64,000 nucleotides of DNA from Choanephora cucurbitarum (Eukaryota > Mucoromycota > Mucoromycetes > Mucorales > Choanephoraceae). Below the pieces are notes generated by a model. That model ran no database searches, was not told where the DNA came from, and saw only the letters and a list, made by a program, of their open reading frames with translations. The first letter of the stretch is position 1. Every line of letters starts with the position of its first letter. The position numbers and the translations under genes were made by a program. The stretch spans positions 92,030 through 156,029 of the forward strand of contig JAIWNI010000066.1 of assembly GCA_025331435.1 (NCBI GenBank). The letters run 5' to 3'. This document shows, in pieces, positions 1 to 11,714 of the stretch.

Positions 1-612
1 GACCTTGAGTAGAACGACTGGGCTGGACATGTCTACTGAGCCAGCCTCACCATTCATAAGGCGGCACCTTAAGTCATTGCGCTTAAGGAAGTTGTCAAAC
101 CAGCCTTGAGAGAAGACAGGCTTCTCCTTGCCATCTAACAACTCAGGATTTAAACGACACAGAAACTCAGCTTCATGGCGAAGAGAATGGGAGTTGATTC
201 CAAAAGACGCATTCTCCATTGTCTTCACAAACTTGAGAAGCTCTTCCTCAAGCTTGGGGAATTCTGCTCCCTTGTTGCTGAAGCTGTCGAGCTTTGAACC
301 ATCGATTTCTTTCAATTCTGAGTATTTTCTCAAAATAATACTGATGGTTGGCTGACTAGGCTCCTTAGACAGCTGGAACTCTTCCTTGGCCCAAGTACAA
401 AGCTCAGCTTGATTGAGTGAAGGCTTGATCAAAAAATAACGTTCGCAAATCTTGAGCTTTTCTTCATTAGTGAAGCGAACTCTTTCTACCCGTTGAGATC
501 CAGTGGCATTGTTAGATTGACTTCTAACTGCAAGGGCACGAGCACGGTTGAGAGTAATTCTCGAGGGACGAATACTCTTGGAGGTTGATTTTTTAGAAAG
601 GTTGTAGGTCAT
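1..612 (-). CDS. pogo/jerky-type (CENP-B-like) transposase, N-terminal 204 residues, partial at window edge
   Basis: An uninterrupted minus-strand frame runs from ATG at 612 to base 1 (204 codons, no stop). After a basic leader of about 50 residues comes a psq/CENP-B-like helix-turn-helix segment (RFTNEEKLKICERYF onward). A second, Tc5/CENP-B-type DNA-binding segment ends in GWFDNFLKRNDLRCR followed by GEAGSVD, a signature position of jerky/Tigger transposases. The DDE catalytic domain would follow outside the window. The absence of frameshifts suggests a young copy. A domesticated CENP-B-like gene is possible, but the terminal repeat and TA next to it favour a transposon. Confidence 0.85.
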   Translation of the reverse strand, partial: MTYNLSKKSTSKSIRPSRITLNRARALAVRSQSNNATGSQRVERVRFTNEEKLKICERYFLIKPSLNQAELCTWAKEEFQLSKEPSQPTISIILRKYSELKEIDGSKLDSFSNKGAEFPKLEEELLKFVKTMENASFGINSHSLRHEAEFLCRLNPELLDGKEKPVFSQGWFDNFLKRNDLRCRLMNGEAGSVDMSSPVVLLKV

Positions 613-826
613 AATGAATGATGGGTAATAAGGAGGTGTTTATTATTATATCGCGAACACATTATAAGTGTCAAAGTATAAAGAAGTAGTGCATAGTTTC
701 CTTATTTGGAAAGCGACTGCTGTTGAGTTTAAAATATTACTATTATGTAATATTACTAAATCAAATATTTGATATAGTAATATGATTTTGAAAATTTTAT
801 TATATTACTAAATCGAGGTTCGACTG
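1..826 (-). mobile_element. pogo/Tigger-type DNA transposon, one end plus N-terminal half of transposase; runs off the left edge
   Basis: The outer end of the element is at 826. Read on the minus strand it begins CAGTCGAACCTCGATTT, the CAGT-type terminus of the pogo/Tigger group, and it is followed on the plus strand by TA (827-828), the expected target duplication. The subterminal region holds two direct copies of ATATTACTAAATC (750-762 and 802-814) and a near-match in inverse orientation (771-783), which could be transposase-binding sites. The transposase gene starts at 612 and is still open at base 1, so the other terminus lies outside the window. Confidence 0.8.
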
Positions 827-2192
827 TAGTTAAGAGATTTGTCATGCTCTTGAAAAGCTTAGTGTTTAACTTCCACAATATAACACTACTACCAGTACCA
901 CAGAGAAGGATGCATTAAAAATGTAAATACTTTAGTGTAGATACGACGACTTTTGATCTGATGGTAACGTGCTTTGAGGCAAAAAAATACTCCTTACACG
1001 CTTAGTCTGATTCATGTATACTGTGTTGACATTTACATTGATATTTTTTCTAAATTGTATACTGAAAACTATAATCTTTATCACCTCAGGTACATAGATG
1101 GCAGACGAACAAAGATACTTCTTGTTACCTAATACGGCTTCGTATGTCGCATCAGTTATGATAGACCATGCGGCGAAATGGAAGCGACTGTTCTCAATTC
1201 CTGAAGGAGAAGAAGCAACCATGAAGTCTTCTTTAAGACTAATTTGAAATAAGTAATATAGCCTTTGCGTTCCTTCTGAATCCTGCTCTGTGTTCCTGTA
1301 CAAACCAAGAGTGGGCTCAGGCAGCATTGAACTCGTACTTGTCTCTGTCCCCTGTTGGAGAGGATTAGCTCTTGCTAATCCAAAAATCTCACCGATACGA
1401 AAAATAAAATGCCAACAGTCATCTTCTTTGGAGTAATGTAAGGATCACTTCTTGCTCTCTCTCTCGATGAACTGACGCTTTCTGTCTCCTCAGAGATGCT
1501 TCAGATGAAATCGTTTGTACATACAATCAGCCTACCTTTTAAAGAAACAAGCATCATTCTTAAAAACACAATCATAGCTCAAGATGGATTTCGCTTTGAT
1601 ATTATAAGGCCTATGCTTAACAAAGTCATTGCGGTGGGATTTTAAAGTTTCAATCAAGCTCATGTTGCTTCTTGGTCTCTTTGATTTTCGATACATAAAG
1701 GGAAATTCATGTTTGCAATAAAATGTACCGAGACATGACTTGAAACAAGTGATATTGCCTTTGTCCTTTTTTTCAGTCGCCTTTCCCAAAACTCAATCGA
1801 TGTCAAGATTGCTACTTGGTAAAATCAATCAATCTTTCTCAAAATAAGCTTCAGATTGTTTGCCATCGGGATACTGCTTTGGTAAACAACTTGTTGTTTC
1901 TTCAGAAGTGTTAAATAGTATGTTACGATTTGAATGAAGTGAGAGCACAGTGCCTGATCAACGAAAGGCGTAGAGTATATGCTGTACCTTTGAGACATGT
2001 ACTTCAAATTTTAAACTCCCTATGCACCTAAACTGATGCACTCATTTTCAATAGGGTCGACAATATTTCTCACAAATTTATCTTTTCTGCATAAAAAAAA
2101 AAGAAGCGGTCTTACAAACCTGTACTACCCTTATCACAAGAAAAATGACGCGCTAGAAACTGCTTTGCTTTTCTTTTTCTCTTTTAAACAAA
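827..2192. other. intergenic, no supported gene
   Basis: This 1.4 kb stretch holds only short, mutually inconsistent minus-strand frames (roughly 932-1327, 1532-1789 and 1825-2007). They lack recognisable domains and convincing splice junctions. They may be remnants of an old mobile-element gene, but nothing supports a call. The last 60 bases before the next gene are T-rich, as is usual upstream of genes in this window. Confidence 0.5.
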
Positions 2193-4845
2193 ATGGAGAC
2201 TTCGAATGAGACAACACCTTTATTGTCTCGTTCACATGAACCTTTGAGACATCAAAAGAATACGTCAAAATTGATTTATGGTTATGTATTTGGTGTCTTG
2301 TTGATCTTTGTCACTTTCATCTATTCAATCCGTTCTACTCTCCCAACACCTCTTTCGGATATCGAAGCCAGCAAAGTCAATGGATTTCCCGGTGTCCATT
2401 GCTATAACGAATATCTCTCGCATTTCAACATGCCTCATTCAGCTAATCAGAAGGGAAACATTCAAATCAAGGATTGGATTGTCAAGTTAGCTCATGAACT
2501 CAAGGTGGAAGCGACCAGCCATGGTATTGAAATGGAAATTGTTGAGCAAGATCCTACTGACTTGATCACTAAACGTAACAAGTTTAGTACAGGTAAATCA
2601 TCAGAGGCTGAATCTTTTTGATTTTTACTGACTAGGAGGGGGGGGGGATTACAGAGGAATATTGGTTAGTTGAATCGCGTAATGTGATCATCCGATTGGT
2701 GGGTACATCGAATGTCAAGAATGAATCGTTTCTTATCAATGCTCATTATGGTACGTTGCATTCAAGTCTAAGAGAACTGAACTGACGTTGGGCATATTAG
2801 ATAGTGTATCTACAAGTCATGGAGTAACCGATAACGGAATGGGTACTGCAGTAGCACTTGAACTACTCCGTTACTTTGTACAACATCCTCCTAAAAACAC
2901 TGTAATTTTCCTTTTTAATAATTTTGAAGAAGGCGGTTTGATCGGAGCAGATGCGTTTGCCCTTCACCCATGGTTCTCTACCATTAAGCTGTTTGTCAAT
3001 CTGGAGGGCACAGGCGCAGGTGGTCGAGCCCTCTTGTTCCGAAGCAACATCATGTCCGCTGTTGAGAGCTTGGCCTCAAATGCCTATTACCTTCATGGTT
3101 CCATGCTCGGTAACAGCCTGCTTCAGTCCAGACTTCTCCGAAGTGATACAGATTATACTACTTTCTCAAAGCACGGCGTGCCTGGCTTGGATATCTCGTT
3201 CTATTACCCTCGATCCCATTATCATACTCAACGAGATGATCTGGCTCATACTACACCTGAATCCCTACAACATATGGGGCAGATGGCTTTGGGTGCCGTG
3301 CTTGGCATTGATGAGACCAATGCGATTGTTGAACAGGCAGGCAAACCTGAGCCTTTTATCTATTACGATATCTTGGGTCGGTTCATGCTTGTCTATAGTT
3401 TCTCTACCTGTCAACTTCTGAATCTGTTGGCACTTGTGGTCATTCCATTGGGATTCTTGGGTCTCTTTTGGACTTCACGATCGCAAGAGGAAGACAGAAA
3501 GGCTATTTTGAAACAAAATGTGGTGTTGATAGGACAGAGCTTGATTGCGACCTTGGTTGCTGTTGTCTTGATGGTCGTCTTTATCACTTTATCTTGTCTC
3601 TTGTTGTTATGGATCAATCCTTCAGTGACTTATGGCTCTACCTATTTTGTTGCTGTGTATCTCTTTGCTGCTTCCTTTTTATCACTTGTCTTGTCTCAAT
3701 GGATCTTGTTGACCTATTCAAAGACCATGGCCCATCAGTTGACAACAGCACAGACAGGACTGTACGGTCTTACTAGTTTCTGGTGGTTGTTGCTTTTGGT
3801 GGCTACCATCTTGACCTCTCAAGGATATGCCGCGAGTTATTTTGCCATCTACTTCTTTGTCAGCAGTGCCTTGGCCACTGGTGTGTTGACGAATACGATT
3901 GATTCAGAAGAGGAGGGTAGTCGTTACTGGTCTGTAGCCTTTTTGGTTCAAGTGGTGTTGCCTGTGACGCTCATGACTGAATTCTTGTTGTTGGTTGTGG
4001 ATTCCTTGCGTCATACAACAGCAGATGGTACACCTGAATGGGCTATCTACGGATTACTGGCCACTCCTATTGTGATTGTAGTCCTTCATCTTCTTCCCTG
4101 GGTCTATGCTGCTGGTGATTTGCGCAGAACAACTTTCTTTGCCTCCCTTGTGTTTATGGTGATCATGGTGCTCTGTTTGCTCATCAGTCCATTTGATGGT
4201 CAGATTTCACCCAACCGTATTGTCTTTCGTCAAGAACACGATGTAGCCTCCAACATCTCTACCGTCACATTGATTACAGGCACCAGTTTTGGTTTGGCGG
4301 ATAAGGCTAAAGAGATGTTGTCGTCTTCTGAGTACGATAGCATGGTCTGCGAACCTTATCTGACCTATCAGACACGCTGTACTTATCAAACAGATCTGAT
4401 CCCTCTTTATGCTCGCGATCCTCAAAAGGAAATCCAGGTTGCCTATGATTCTGTTGACTGTAACAAGAAGGTCTGCAGACTCAAGATCAAGACACAAGTA
4501 CAACACAGTCTGTTGTGTCAACTTGAATTTACTCAGACTGACATTCAGGGATTAGAAGCCAAGCTGAATGGACACTGGGTCAAACAGATAGGCAATCAAA
4601 GTATCCATGCACTTACGGTCTATTCAAAAGAACAAGCCAGTCAAGTCGCATGGGATCTTGTGTACGATGCAGACCAAGATCAAGTAGGTGAAGCGATCTT
4701 TAGTTGTATCTATGATGATTGGACAGAAAATGAATTACCTGCCTTTACGACCCTCAAGAACAATTTACCCCATTATGCTCTTTTGACCATGACAGGTGGT
4801 GTTGGTCTCGCTAAAGTACATTATACGCCTATTTCACTTCAATAA
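2193..4845 (+). CDS. PFF1: vacuolar membrane protease, M28 metallopeptidase with multispanning C-terminus
   Basis: Three exons (2193-2592, 2655-2750, 2801-4845) join in frame to about 846 residues. The N-terminus carries one membrane anchor (about residues 28-46). The M28 aminopeptidase domain follows, with zinc-site landmarks HYDSVSTSHGVTDNGMGT (first His/Asp, then the bridging Asp), NNFEEGGLIGA (Glu pair), NLEGTG and, near the end of the domain, YPRSHYHTQRDD. After it come about eight hydrophobic segments and a lumenal C-terminal domain. This is the layout of the fungal PFF1/YBR074W family: a vacuolar membrane protein facing the lumen, presumed to cleave peptides. The second intron splits the Asp codon of HYD, so the splicing is needed for activity. 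The next gene converges from the other strand only 10 bases downstream. Confidence 0.93.
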
Positions 4846-4854
4846 AAAACCATT

Positions 4855-5427
4855 TTATTTCTTTGCCTTTTCTAATTGTTCTTGCTTCCATAAGGCTTGT
4901 AAAGGTTGGAAAGCCTTACCGGGTTGGTCTCTTAAATAATATAATTTTGATCTTCTAAACTTGGCTTCATTAGGGGTCTGCATCACCTTGATGCTCTTTA
5001 ACAAGGGAGAGTAAAGAGAGTATCTCTGTTCAACACCGACACGCATCACAATATTACGCAGGGTGAAGTTGGTGTCGATGCCCTTGCGACGGATGGCAAT
5101 ACAGACACCCATAAAGGTGGATGATGTTGTTTCGTTGGGTCCGTTTAAAGTCTCGACAAGGACAACAGATCCAGGCTTGATGCCACTTGGATTCTTACGA
5201 GAAAAGAGTTCGGTACGTCCGTCGACATTGGCTTTTTCGATCTGTTGTTGTGTGATCTTTTCCATGACATTGACCTTGGGTGTCTTTATGGCCGCGGTGG
5301 CATATTGACCTTTTTTTTTGGAAGTTATGTTATTTCAATAGTATGCTGCTTTTCAATCTTACTTACATTGAGATACAATAGAGCTCTTCTTTGTGAATCG
5401 AGCAGTCAATGTCTTTAAAGCGTTCAT
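4855..5427 (-). CDS. MRPL19: mitochondrial large-subunit ribosomal protein bL19m
   Basis: Exon 1 (5427 to about 5368) encodes a short basic, Ser/Thr-rich leader beginning MNALKTLTARFTKKSS, a plausible mitochondrial presequence. It splices with phase 1 into the main exon ending at 4855. The body has the bL19 core: IKPGSVVLVETLNGP, FMGVCIAIRRKGIDTNF and VGVEQRYSLYSPLLKSI, ending in a basic tail. bL19 sits at the subunit interface of the ribosome; the presequence and divergence from bacterial L19 point to the mitochondrial ribosome. About 158 residues, normal for the family. It is convergent with the vacuolar protease gene, with almost no space between the two stops. Confidence 0.9.
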
Positions 5428-5509
5428 TATAAGATTTTTTGAAGAAAATAAAGAGTAGGGGGCTTTTTTTTCCCATTTTTTTTTTATTTTTTTAAAGCGG
5501 ACTTTTTAT

Positions 5510-6669
5510 TTAGAAGCAATAATCACTTGGAAAATAGTCTTTTTCATTCTCTTGAACAAATCTAACCATCAAGTCAATTTATAGTCATCATGTCCAACTA
5601 CTTCTTTTTTTTTTACCTGAGCAGTTCCTCTAAGCGCTCCTTTACTTCTACCATTGTATCAGCATCAATGTTGGTTGCACTCATCAGACTGGGCAACTCA
5701 ACAAACAATCTGAGTAAATGTTCTGCTCCATACACACTACTAGGTTCTTTATCTCCACACATCTCTTCAAACTGTTTTCTCTCTGATCGATATAACAAAG
5801 AAGTACCTATCATCTTATTGAAGTACAACAGAACACCTTGAATAAACTCCCCCAATGCTTCATCTTTTCTAGTGAGCATGTGAGATCATGTCAACTGTTG
5901 TTGTCCATTGCAGACTTACATTGGACACTGTGTTCTGAAATCCTCTAATATCTTGTCTACTGTGGCTTCTCTTGGTAAAGTCAAGACCTTTGACTGTCAT
6001 CAGTACTCCAACCCCACATCTACCTTGCCTATCTTTTACCTGTCTATTCTTTGTGATATTCTCCCAATCGTCTACTAAAAGCCCTTTTAATGTGTCTGGT
6101 ATAACCAATTGAAAGTGAGATCGTTTGTTGTCATCGTCCTTTTTTTTATGAGGGTAAGTAGAGCTTTCTTTCAATAGCTGATCCTTCCTTACCAGTCTTA
6201 TCTTGTCTATGCTTGAGTCACGATATCTCTTTCTGCTTCTTGGTTCTGTTGTGTTTTCAGGTGTCTGACTGGCACTGACAGATGCACGCGATGACTTTCG
6301 TTTCAGGCTGGATTCTTTCAGTTGCTTTTGTTTCTGTAGGTTGGTGTCTGTGTATTTGAGCACTCTATCTTCTGTCACCCACTCATCCCACCTTCAATTT
6401 CACTCCATGATATGAGTCATGATAGTCAGCACACAAAAAAAAAGGTACTTACGTTTGCTTCCAGCCTTTATAATGGACAAAATATTGATTTTCATCTTGT
6501 TCCTCTTGGTCCTCTTTCCTTTTTAATATCTTTTCTAGAGTGTTATACATTCTATTTCTCTTTCTTTCTTTTTCACTGTATCTACCTTGGCTTCATATAC
6601 AAATGGACCATGATAACAAAGAACGCGTTCGTCTTTTTCGAAATTAAACTTGTTTTCTTCTTTTACCAT
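5510..6669 (-). CDS. EAF3: MRG15/Eaf3-like chromodomain protein of NuA4/Rpd3S-type complexes
   Basis: Exon 1 (6669-6586) gives the start of the chromo-barrel domain (ERVLCYHGPFVYEAK). A 56-nt intron is then needed to join it to ILKRKEDQ, QYFVHYKGW and, after a second intron, WDEWVTEDRVLKY. A Lys/Ser-rich linker follows. The MRG domain starts near LKGLLVDDWENITKN and continues through EHLLRLFVELPSLM. A last intron leads to the terminal exon ending SDYCF at 5510. In yeast and animals this protein reads methylated H3K36 and links acetyltransferase and deacetylase complexes to transcribed chromatin. Start chosen because it gives the standard MRG15 N-terminus. A 213-bp hairpin repeat lies 99 bases upstream. 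Confidence 0.9.
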
Positions 6670-6767
6670 AATGATTTCAAAAAAAAAGAAAAAGATTCTT
6701 TCTTTTTGGCAGTGTGACTTATTTTGAAATTGCATAAATTGAATGACTAAGAAAGGTCGCATTTCTT

Positions 6768-6980
6768 GTATTGTATTTTTCAGCAAATAAGAGGTCAATT
6801 AAGAGAAAGTCCAAGAAAAATGAAGAGAGAAGAAAAAATGGCAAAAAATTACTTATACTTAGATTCTTTGAAAAGTGTTTAGCCCTGGAGAAAAACTTAT
6901 GAGATCTAAGTATAAGTAATTTTTTTGCCATCTTTTTCTTCTCTCTTAATTGACCTCTTATTTGCTGAAAAATACAATAC
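6768..6980. mobile_element. fold-back MITE (near-perfect hairpin) between two divergent genes
   Basis: The segment begins GTATTGTATTTTTCAGC and ends with the exact reverse complement of that sequence. The arms pair almost completely: about 79 bases on the right (6902-6980) against about 100 on the left, which carries one extra ~22-base stretch. The unpaired centre is about 33 bases. No protein is encoded. No clear target duplication is visible. It lies in the promoter interval shared by the divergent EAF3 and SPS19-like genes. Confidence 0.8.
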
Positions 6981-7372
6981 CTAACTAACATGTTTAAAAA
7001 AAATGTGAAGTCACTTTCAAGCTGTAGATGAATAAAGTAATTTGATAGGCTTATAGATTTTATGTCAAATCATCGAAATTCCCATGCATAAGAGAAAATA
7101 ACGATGACTAATGAATTTTAGTTTAGCCAGTTAAATTTAGAAAATAAAAGCGTATATGCTATTTGTTAACAGACGTACTCTACCAATCACCAGTTTTCTA
7201 AAAAAAAAAAAACAACACTTCATTCAGACTAGATTGGGCTTTGCATGATTGAAAGAGAGGAAGAACTTATGTCAAAATGCTACGTGACACAATATGATTT
7301 TGTATATAAAACCATTTAAATTATTTCTGGTGTTTATTTTCTTTCTTGCTTCTTTTAAAAAAAAAAATAAAG

Positions 7373-8676
7373 ATGGCTGCTGTAGAGACAACTCAGATAT
7401 TCAAAGACAACTTGTTCCAAGGCAAAGTACTGTTATGTTCTGGAGGTGGCAGTGGTATTTGTCGTGGTATGACAGAAGCCATGCTCAAACATGGTGCTAA
7501 AGCAGTTATTTTCTCAAGAAGGTAAGATGAATTAGGCTATTCATACAAAAGTATCCTCTCACTAAAACCTCTTGTACAGTAAAGACAAGTTGGAAAAGGC
7601 TGCTAAAGAGATGAGCGAAAAGACAGGTGGTGAAGTATTGTAAGTATAGAAACATAATAGTGCAACAAGATACTGACGGATGATACAAAGTGCTGTTGCA
7701 GGTGATGTGCGTAACCCCAAAGATGCTGAACATGTTGTGAAGGCTACCATTGAGAAATTCGGTCGTCTTGACTTCTTGATCAATGGTGCTGCAGGCAACT
7801 TTTTAGCTCCCTTTAAGAACCTGTCTTACAATGCTTTCCGTACTGTCATTGAGATTGATTTGTTGGGAACTTTCAATCTCACTAAGGCTGCTGTTGAACA
7901 TCTCAAGCAATCCAAGGGTGCTATTATCAATGTATCAGCCACTCTTTATTATACTGGTACACCTTTCCAACAACATGCTGGTTCTGCTAAGGCTGCTATT
8001 GATGTACGTTATTCTGTTGTTCATTTTTTGAATAGGGATTGATTGTATGAATCTTTAGGCACTGACAAAGCATTGGGCAGTTGAATTAGGTCCTTTTGGA
8101 GTTCGTAAGTGAATGAAATGACATGATGATATGGAAGTAACTAACAGAAATCTAATTTTGATTAGGTGTAAATGGTAATTGAAGGAATATAGAAAAAAAA
8201 AAACAGATCAAATGAACTAAACTGAATATATATATTTTATTTTATATACACAGGCATTGCTCCTGGTCCTATTGTAAGTCTCTCTGTAACATAACTAGGA
8301 TAAATAAGTATGGGTTTAATTTACCCTCTTTTTTTTTTTAGGCATCTACTGTTGGTATGGATAGATTAGGTCCTGTATTTGATCTTGCTGCAGTCCCTTT
8401 ACAGGTAAAAATAAGTCTATCTATGAAAACAATGGATACTGAACGATTGAATTTAAAGCGTATGGGTGAAGTACAAGACATTGCTCAGTCCACTGTCTTT
8501 CTCTTCTCTCAAGGCGCTACCTATATTACTGGTGTGACATTGGTGGTTGATGGTAAGTGTATTCAGAAGGTTATCTAGATGAAAACTAAACAATTCAAAA
8601 AGGTGGTTCTTGGTTAAACCCTTCTATTCCCAACTATCCTGATATGGTCATCAATCCCCCTCAATCTAGACTTTAA
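7373..8676 (+). CDS. SPS19: peroxisomal 2,4-dienoyl-CoA reductase, SDR family, with microexons
   Basis: Short-chain dehydrogenase that removes one double bond during oxidation of unsaturated fatty acids, using NADPH. The nucleotide-binding turn is SGGGSGICRGMTEAM. The later core reads LDFLINGAAGNFLAPF and the catalytic segment is QHAGSAKAAID, the dienoyl-CoA reductase version in which the usual Tyr is absent. The last three residues are SRL, a type 1 peroxisome signal. Exons: 7373-7521, 7580-7639, 7691-8003, 8059-8104, 8166-8174 (9 nt), 8254-8273 (20 nt), 8342-8404, 8459-8552, 8603-8676. The segment 8405-8458 is open in frame, but removing it gives the family sequence VPLQRMGEV. The divergent neighbour is EAF3. 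Confidence 0.9.
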
Positions 8677-8682
8677 TAAAAG

Positions 8683-11496
8683 CTACATTTGTTCTTTAAT
8701 GAAATGAAGCCATTCAAAATAACTGATGCTTGAGAAATCAATGGTTTTCTTGGATAAACCATCTGTTAACTGATGTCGGTTTTCAATCAAGTGCATCATA
8801 AACAAATGACAGAGCAATGGATCGCCATCTTCTTTGATTATATACAGTGAAGGATAAAAGTTGCTGTGTCTTTGGTCTGTACGGACACTCTCGACAATAC
8901 GACGTACTCTTTCAGAAAATGGATTGTTGAGTATGGGTAAAGATGTCAACTAGAGAACTATCATCAGTTATCATCTATTGTACAAGACAACTTCATACCT
9001 GTCCTGACATAACATGGTTTATGCTAGATAGACCCAATAGATCAATACACAGTTGTGGAACAGCTTCTCTGCCGATCCAAAGAAAGATACGCTGACCATT
9101 CTCAAGTAGATAACAACCATGATGATCTAATCGTTCACTGGATAGATTCAGGCGTGGTGGCATGACTGTTTGATGGTTGGTATCCAATGTACCTGCCTAT
9201 TTATCAAATCAATCTCAATCACACGCCTTGTGTTGACATGACTTACTTGAATAGGCATATTATGAAGTGAATAAAAGGAAGGATATACATAACGAAGCCA
9301 TAAACGATAAGGAAGGGTCCATAAGAGAATACCAGATTGATTTGACATGTTCGCTGGCACGATACCTGTGAAATTAAATGCTTCCTAAAAAAAAAAAGAA
9401 AGTTTAATACATAAGCATCATTAGCATAGTTTCTACTGACCGTCTTGAGGATAGCAAGTATCATGGCGGGTAACAGGTTAAGTGAACGACATACATTCAG
9501 TTGCATACTCTTTTGAGGAAGTAGACCAATCACTTCTTTACTATAACTTCTACAGATATCCACTGTGCGTCGTGTCAGATAATCTTTGCCATCTTTTATT
9601 TTGCGTGTCGATGCTCTTTCAAGTGCTGATATGATGTGAATATCAGAACATATTCAATTTAAAGAAGGGACATACCTTGATAAGCTAAAGAACGCGCTAT
9701 ACTGAATTGATCAGCAGAATAAAACAATTCGGTTACATACTTGGTCACTGGTAAACAGGTTGTCATGACACGAATGATACGTTCACCTTCACTTGTGGTA
9801 AGTAACATACAGGTCTGAATGGACACAAACTCCTCTTGAATGTCTCTGTCAATCATCAAATCCATACAAAAACTTCCATCTCGAGAGACATTGGGTAGCA
9901 CCAGGATATCAGGTTCTTGAAAGGAAAAGTTACCATAATAAGCAGAACAGACCAAGCCAGGTGAGCATCGTGTACGAACAATGGCCTCTAAACCTATCTG
10001 TTCTTTCATTAGCTTTTCAATCTCTTGCTTAAATTTCTCTCGGTCACATGGATTCTTTGCATTGAAGCCAGGATAATAATGTGTTTGACCACCTGTGTAT
10101 TTTGGCAGGACATCTTAAAGGTAACATCAGTCTCTCTCTCTCTTTTTTTCCTTATTGCAATCTAACATAACGTACTTAGTGTAGCCACATCAATATCTTG
10201 ACTGCCAAAGACAAACATATCCACACAAACATGCGATCGTACACATTCCTCTGAAAATGCTTTATAGAATTCATTTGCTGGATTTAAGAGAGTACTGTCT
10301 GATGTTGTATTCTGTCTATGTGTTCGTGAGGGCAAGAGTGCTCCATTACCATAATTAGGTGAAATCGCTTGAAGACAGATGATCTTTCCACCTGTAGATG
10401 ACTACAACACATTAGTTTTTTATTTTTTAATTTTATGAGTGTATCCTTACTAATAATTGACGAGCAGCAAGTAAGGCAGATCCAAGACAGTTTCGATTGT
10501 CAATCGATAGACTCTTCCTAAACATCATTTGAAGTCTATTTAACAAATCCAACACAATCAATCTTGACTCATTCAGATTGACAATCAAATCAGAAGAAGA
10601 TCGAGGCAAGAAGATATCGTCCATATCAGATACCATCAACAGTTCAGGCTCTTTGTTGGCAAAACTATAGAATCCAATGGCATCACTTGCTGTCACAAAT
10701 CCAATACGTGTCCTTCCATCCTTATTGGGTATCTCATCCAGTGTCGACATAAGGGCCTCTGAAAGTACTTCAATTAACCCTGTCTGAACAGCCATGGCAC
10801 TGGTATCTATCACGATAATGTAAGTGGGTGGTTGGGGTGGTCTTGACATGAATTCAGATGTAGCCATATAATCCACACAGCCATAATTCAATTCAGCCCT
10901 ATCCCATCGATTCATTTTTTGTTGTGTAAGATGATTCCAATCATAAGCAGGTGGTACTAATGATAAGATGAGTCTTTTTTTGTATATCTATTTCCTTAGT
11001 CCATACCATCATTATCATCTAAACCACATAGATTACATTGCCATTTAAGACCACCTTCAATGAATCTGGAGAATGGATTGATGAATGATCTACAGTCTCT
11101 ACAGCGATTGATCAGTCCATCTTCAATGTAAGGTACATGCACAGGAAGTTGTCTTGGATAAGGCTCAATAAGAACAGACAAAGGTAATTTAGATCGCTTT
11201 AGGAGATGATGAGATGAAGGTATGGCTGATAAAGTACATCTCTGGAATCCTGGGTGGCATTGGGATTGATCTGACACAGTCATGGCAGCCTATACCCTAA
11301 AATGAATACAATGTCTATTTCTATTGTATATACTTACAGTAACACAAGGTGAATGAAGATCGTCGATCATCGGTGCACTGCCTAACAGAGCCACATCAAG
11401 ACGCCTACTGAATTTATCAACATCAAGTTTACTCTCAGTGATTGACAGAGAAGGTTGAACAAAGCATGATTCTTGGTGATGTGCTCTTTCCATAGT
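8683..11496 (-). CDS. SEC24: COPII coat cargo adaptor Sec24 family
   Basis: A multi-exon minus-strand gene with the Sec24 domain order. The zinc finger is CRDC...CNLC (about 11010-11110). The trunk domain is recognisable from TYIIVIDTSAMAVQTGL and FVTASDAIGFYSF. Beta-sandwich and helical segments follow, then a gelsolin-like end (GQRIFLWIGREAVPQLCIDL) and the C-terminal helix (YPSLYIIKEDGDP...YFEWLHFIKEQM). Sec24 binds Sec23 and selects cargo at endoplasmic reticulum exit sites. The N-terminus is unusual: only about 70 residues precede the conserved region, without the long Pro/Gln-rich extension common in the family. The upstream sequence has stops in frame, so either the protein is short or a first exon was missed. 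The 5' end is therefore uncertain. Confidence 0.88.
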
Positions 11497-11714
11497 GGGA
11501 TATAACCTTTTGCTTTTCTTAATTAAATAGGCAGTGGCTAAAGTACATGTCAATTATCAAGGAACAATCACTACTGTAGATGTTACAAACCCATTTTTTT
11601 TTAAAAAAATAGGAAAAGATTTAAAAAAATAAAGTAGAGAAATGACTTTTATTTTGAAATGAATTTTAATTCTTACTGCATACCAAGATGATTGACAACA
11701 AGAAATGCAAAGAG

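Noticed and set aside
932..1327. Minus-strand 131-codon frame as a gene
   Set aside because: No domain, no start context, and no splice partners that keep the frame; kept only as possible debris in the intergenic description.
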